Assembly (NCBI GenBank): GCA_027295645.1
Contig: JAPUKM010000073.1
Span: 1 to 6,421 of the forward strand
Length of the DNA stretch: 6,421 bases
Source of the DNA: Chloroflexota bacterium
GTDB lineage: Bacteria > Chloroflexota > Dehalococcoidia > Lucifugimonadales > JAPUKM01
Direction: 5' to 3'
Shown: piece by piece, positions 6,356-6,421 of the stretch
Position numbering within the stretch: the stretch's first letter is position 1
Layout of the letters: each line of letters opens with the position of its first letter
The notes under the pieces: generated by a model
Seen by the model: the letters and a program-made list of their open reading frames with translations, nothing else
Told to the model about the DNA's origin: nothing
Database searches by the model: none
Translations under genes and position numbers: made by a program

Positions 6356-6421
6356 ATTGCCAACTACCTGTCAACACTCCGCAGCAGTTCGGACGAGCTC
6401 AACCCAGTTCGGTTGTTCACC
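6356..6421 (-). pseudogene. Upstream protease-domain remnant with in-frame stop or frameshift, cut by the window edge
   Basis: Read on the minus strand from the window edge, the frame of the downstream protease continues upward for five codons (QVVGN) and then meets TGA at 6371-6373. Beyond that it is open to the edge (ending ELVRTAAEC). The neighbouring frame, also open to the edge, reads LSSSELLRSVDR and stops at TAG 6364-6366. HtrA proteases usually have a segment like D-S-S-x-L-R-V-G-D-R-V-V-x-I-G-N at this place. One extra G in the AGGTA at about 6365-6369 would join SELLRSVDR directly to VVGN. This suggests one lost base rather than a chance stop. The inference rests on about 60 bases. 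Confidence 0.4.

Noticed and set aside
6371..6373. TGA as selenocysteine or Trp recoding in the protease
   Set aside because: There is no selenoprotein family context, and TGA is a normal stop for ispE and dinG in the same window.
6343..6374. TTGACA at 6374-6369 on the minus strand as a promoter for the TTG 6355 protein
   Set aside because: The -35 box is perfect, but no acceptable -10 lies at 16-19 bp; the nearest candidate, TAGGTA, is 20 bp away and would start transcription inside the gene.
6301..6421. Plus-strand open frame from ATG 6301 running off the window
   Set aside because: The residues look protein-like, but there are only about 40 codons with no ribosome binding site, and the first part is antisense to conserved protease sequence. 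It could only be judged with the sequence to the right.
1..6421. Mobile element, CRISPR array, tRNA, rRNA or novel defence system
   Set aside because: No direct or inverted terminal repeats, transposase, spaced repeats, cloverleaf or rRNA-like segment were seen by eye; all genes except the protease tail belong to familiar housekeeping or repair families.

Overview
This is a gene-dense, GC-rich bacterial window with about 1.3 kb of minus-strand coding sequence converging on about 5.1 kb of plus-strand coding sequence. There is no non-coding gap longer than about 45 bases. The organism is most likely a Chloroflexota member of the Dehalococcoidia/SAR202 type. That placement is an inference from several points: a non-mevalonate isoprenoid gene, a DinG with a fused N-terminal exonuclease domain, a bacterial OGG1-type glycosylase, frequent TTG/GTG starts, and an HtrA-like protease with extra C-terminal domains. 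No rRNA or other phylogenetic marker is present, so the placement is tentative.

Layout, plus strand. (1) The 3' three quarters of ispE, the GHMP kinase of the MEP isoprenoid pathway, is cut by the left edge. (2) A strong sigma-70-like promoter (TTGACT, 18 bp spacer, TACAAT) straddles the ispE stop codon. It would make an almost leaderless transcript starting at (3), a PHP-superfamily metal-dependent phosphoesterase of 231 aa. (4) After 18 bases comes a 942-aa DinG-type protein, a DEDDh 3'-5' exonuclease fused to an XPD-like superfamily 2 helicase. It starts at TTG with a clear Shine-Dalgarno. (5) Overlapping its stop codon is a 290-aa OGG1-family 8-oxoguanine DNA glycosylase/lyase with the catalytic Lys and Asp in place. 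Genes 3 to 5 look like one transcription unit devoted to nucleic-acid processing and repair; the joint role is inferred from spacing and family.

Layout, minus strand. (6) The gene tail-to-tail with ogg, overlapping it by 11 bp, encodes the distal part of an HtrA/trypsin-like serine protease (GNSGG motif) followed by two diverged copies of an export-type beta-rich domain. Its upstream protease half is interrupted by an in-frame TGA near the right edge. The sequence there can be read as a single-base frameshift, so the gene is either a pseudogene, a sequence error, or a protein restarting at a TTG. No catalytic His or Asp is visible in the window.

I see no mobile element, tRNA, rRNA, CRISPR array, riboswitch or convincing intrinsic terminator. 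The window is mostly ordinary core genome. The points worth a second look are the broken protease and its duplicated C-terminal domains, the altered cytosine-reading residues of the OGG1 homologue, the three-cysteine (not four) iron-sulfur site of DinG, and the promoter embedded at the ispE stop.
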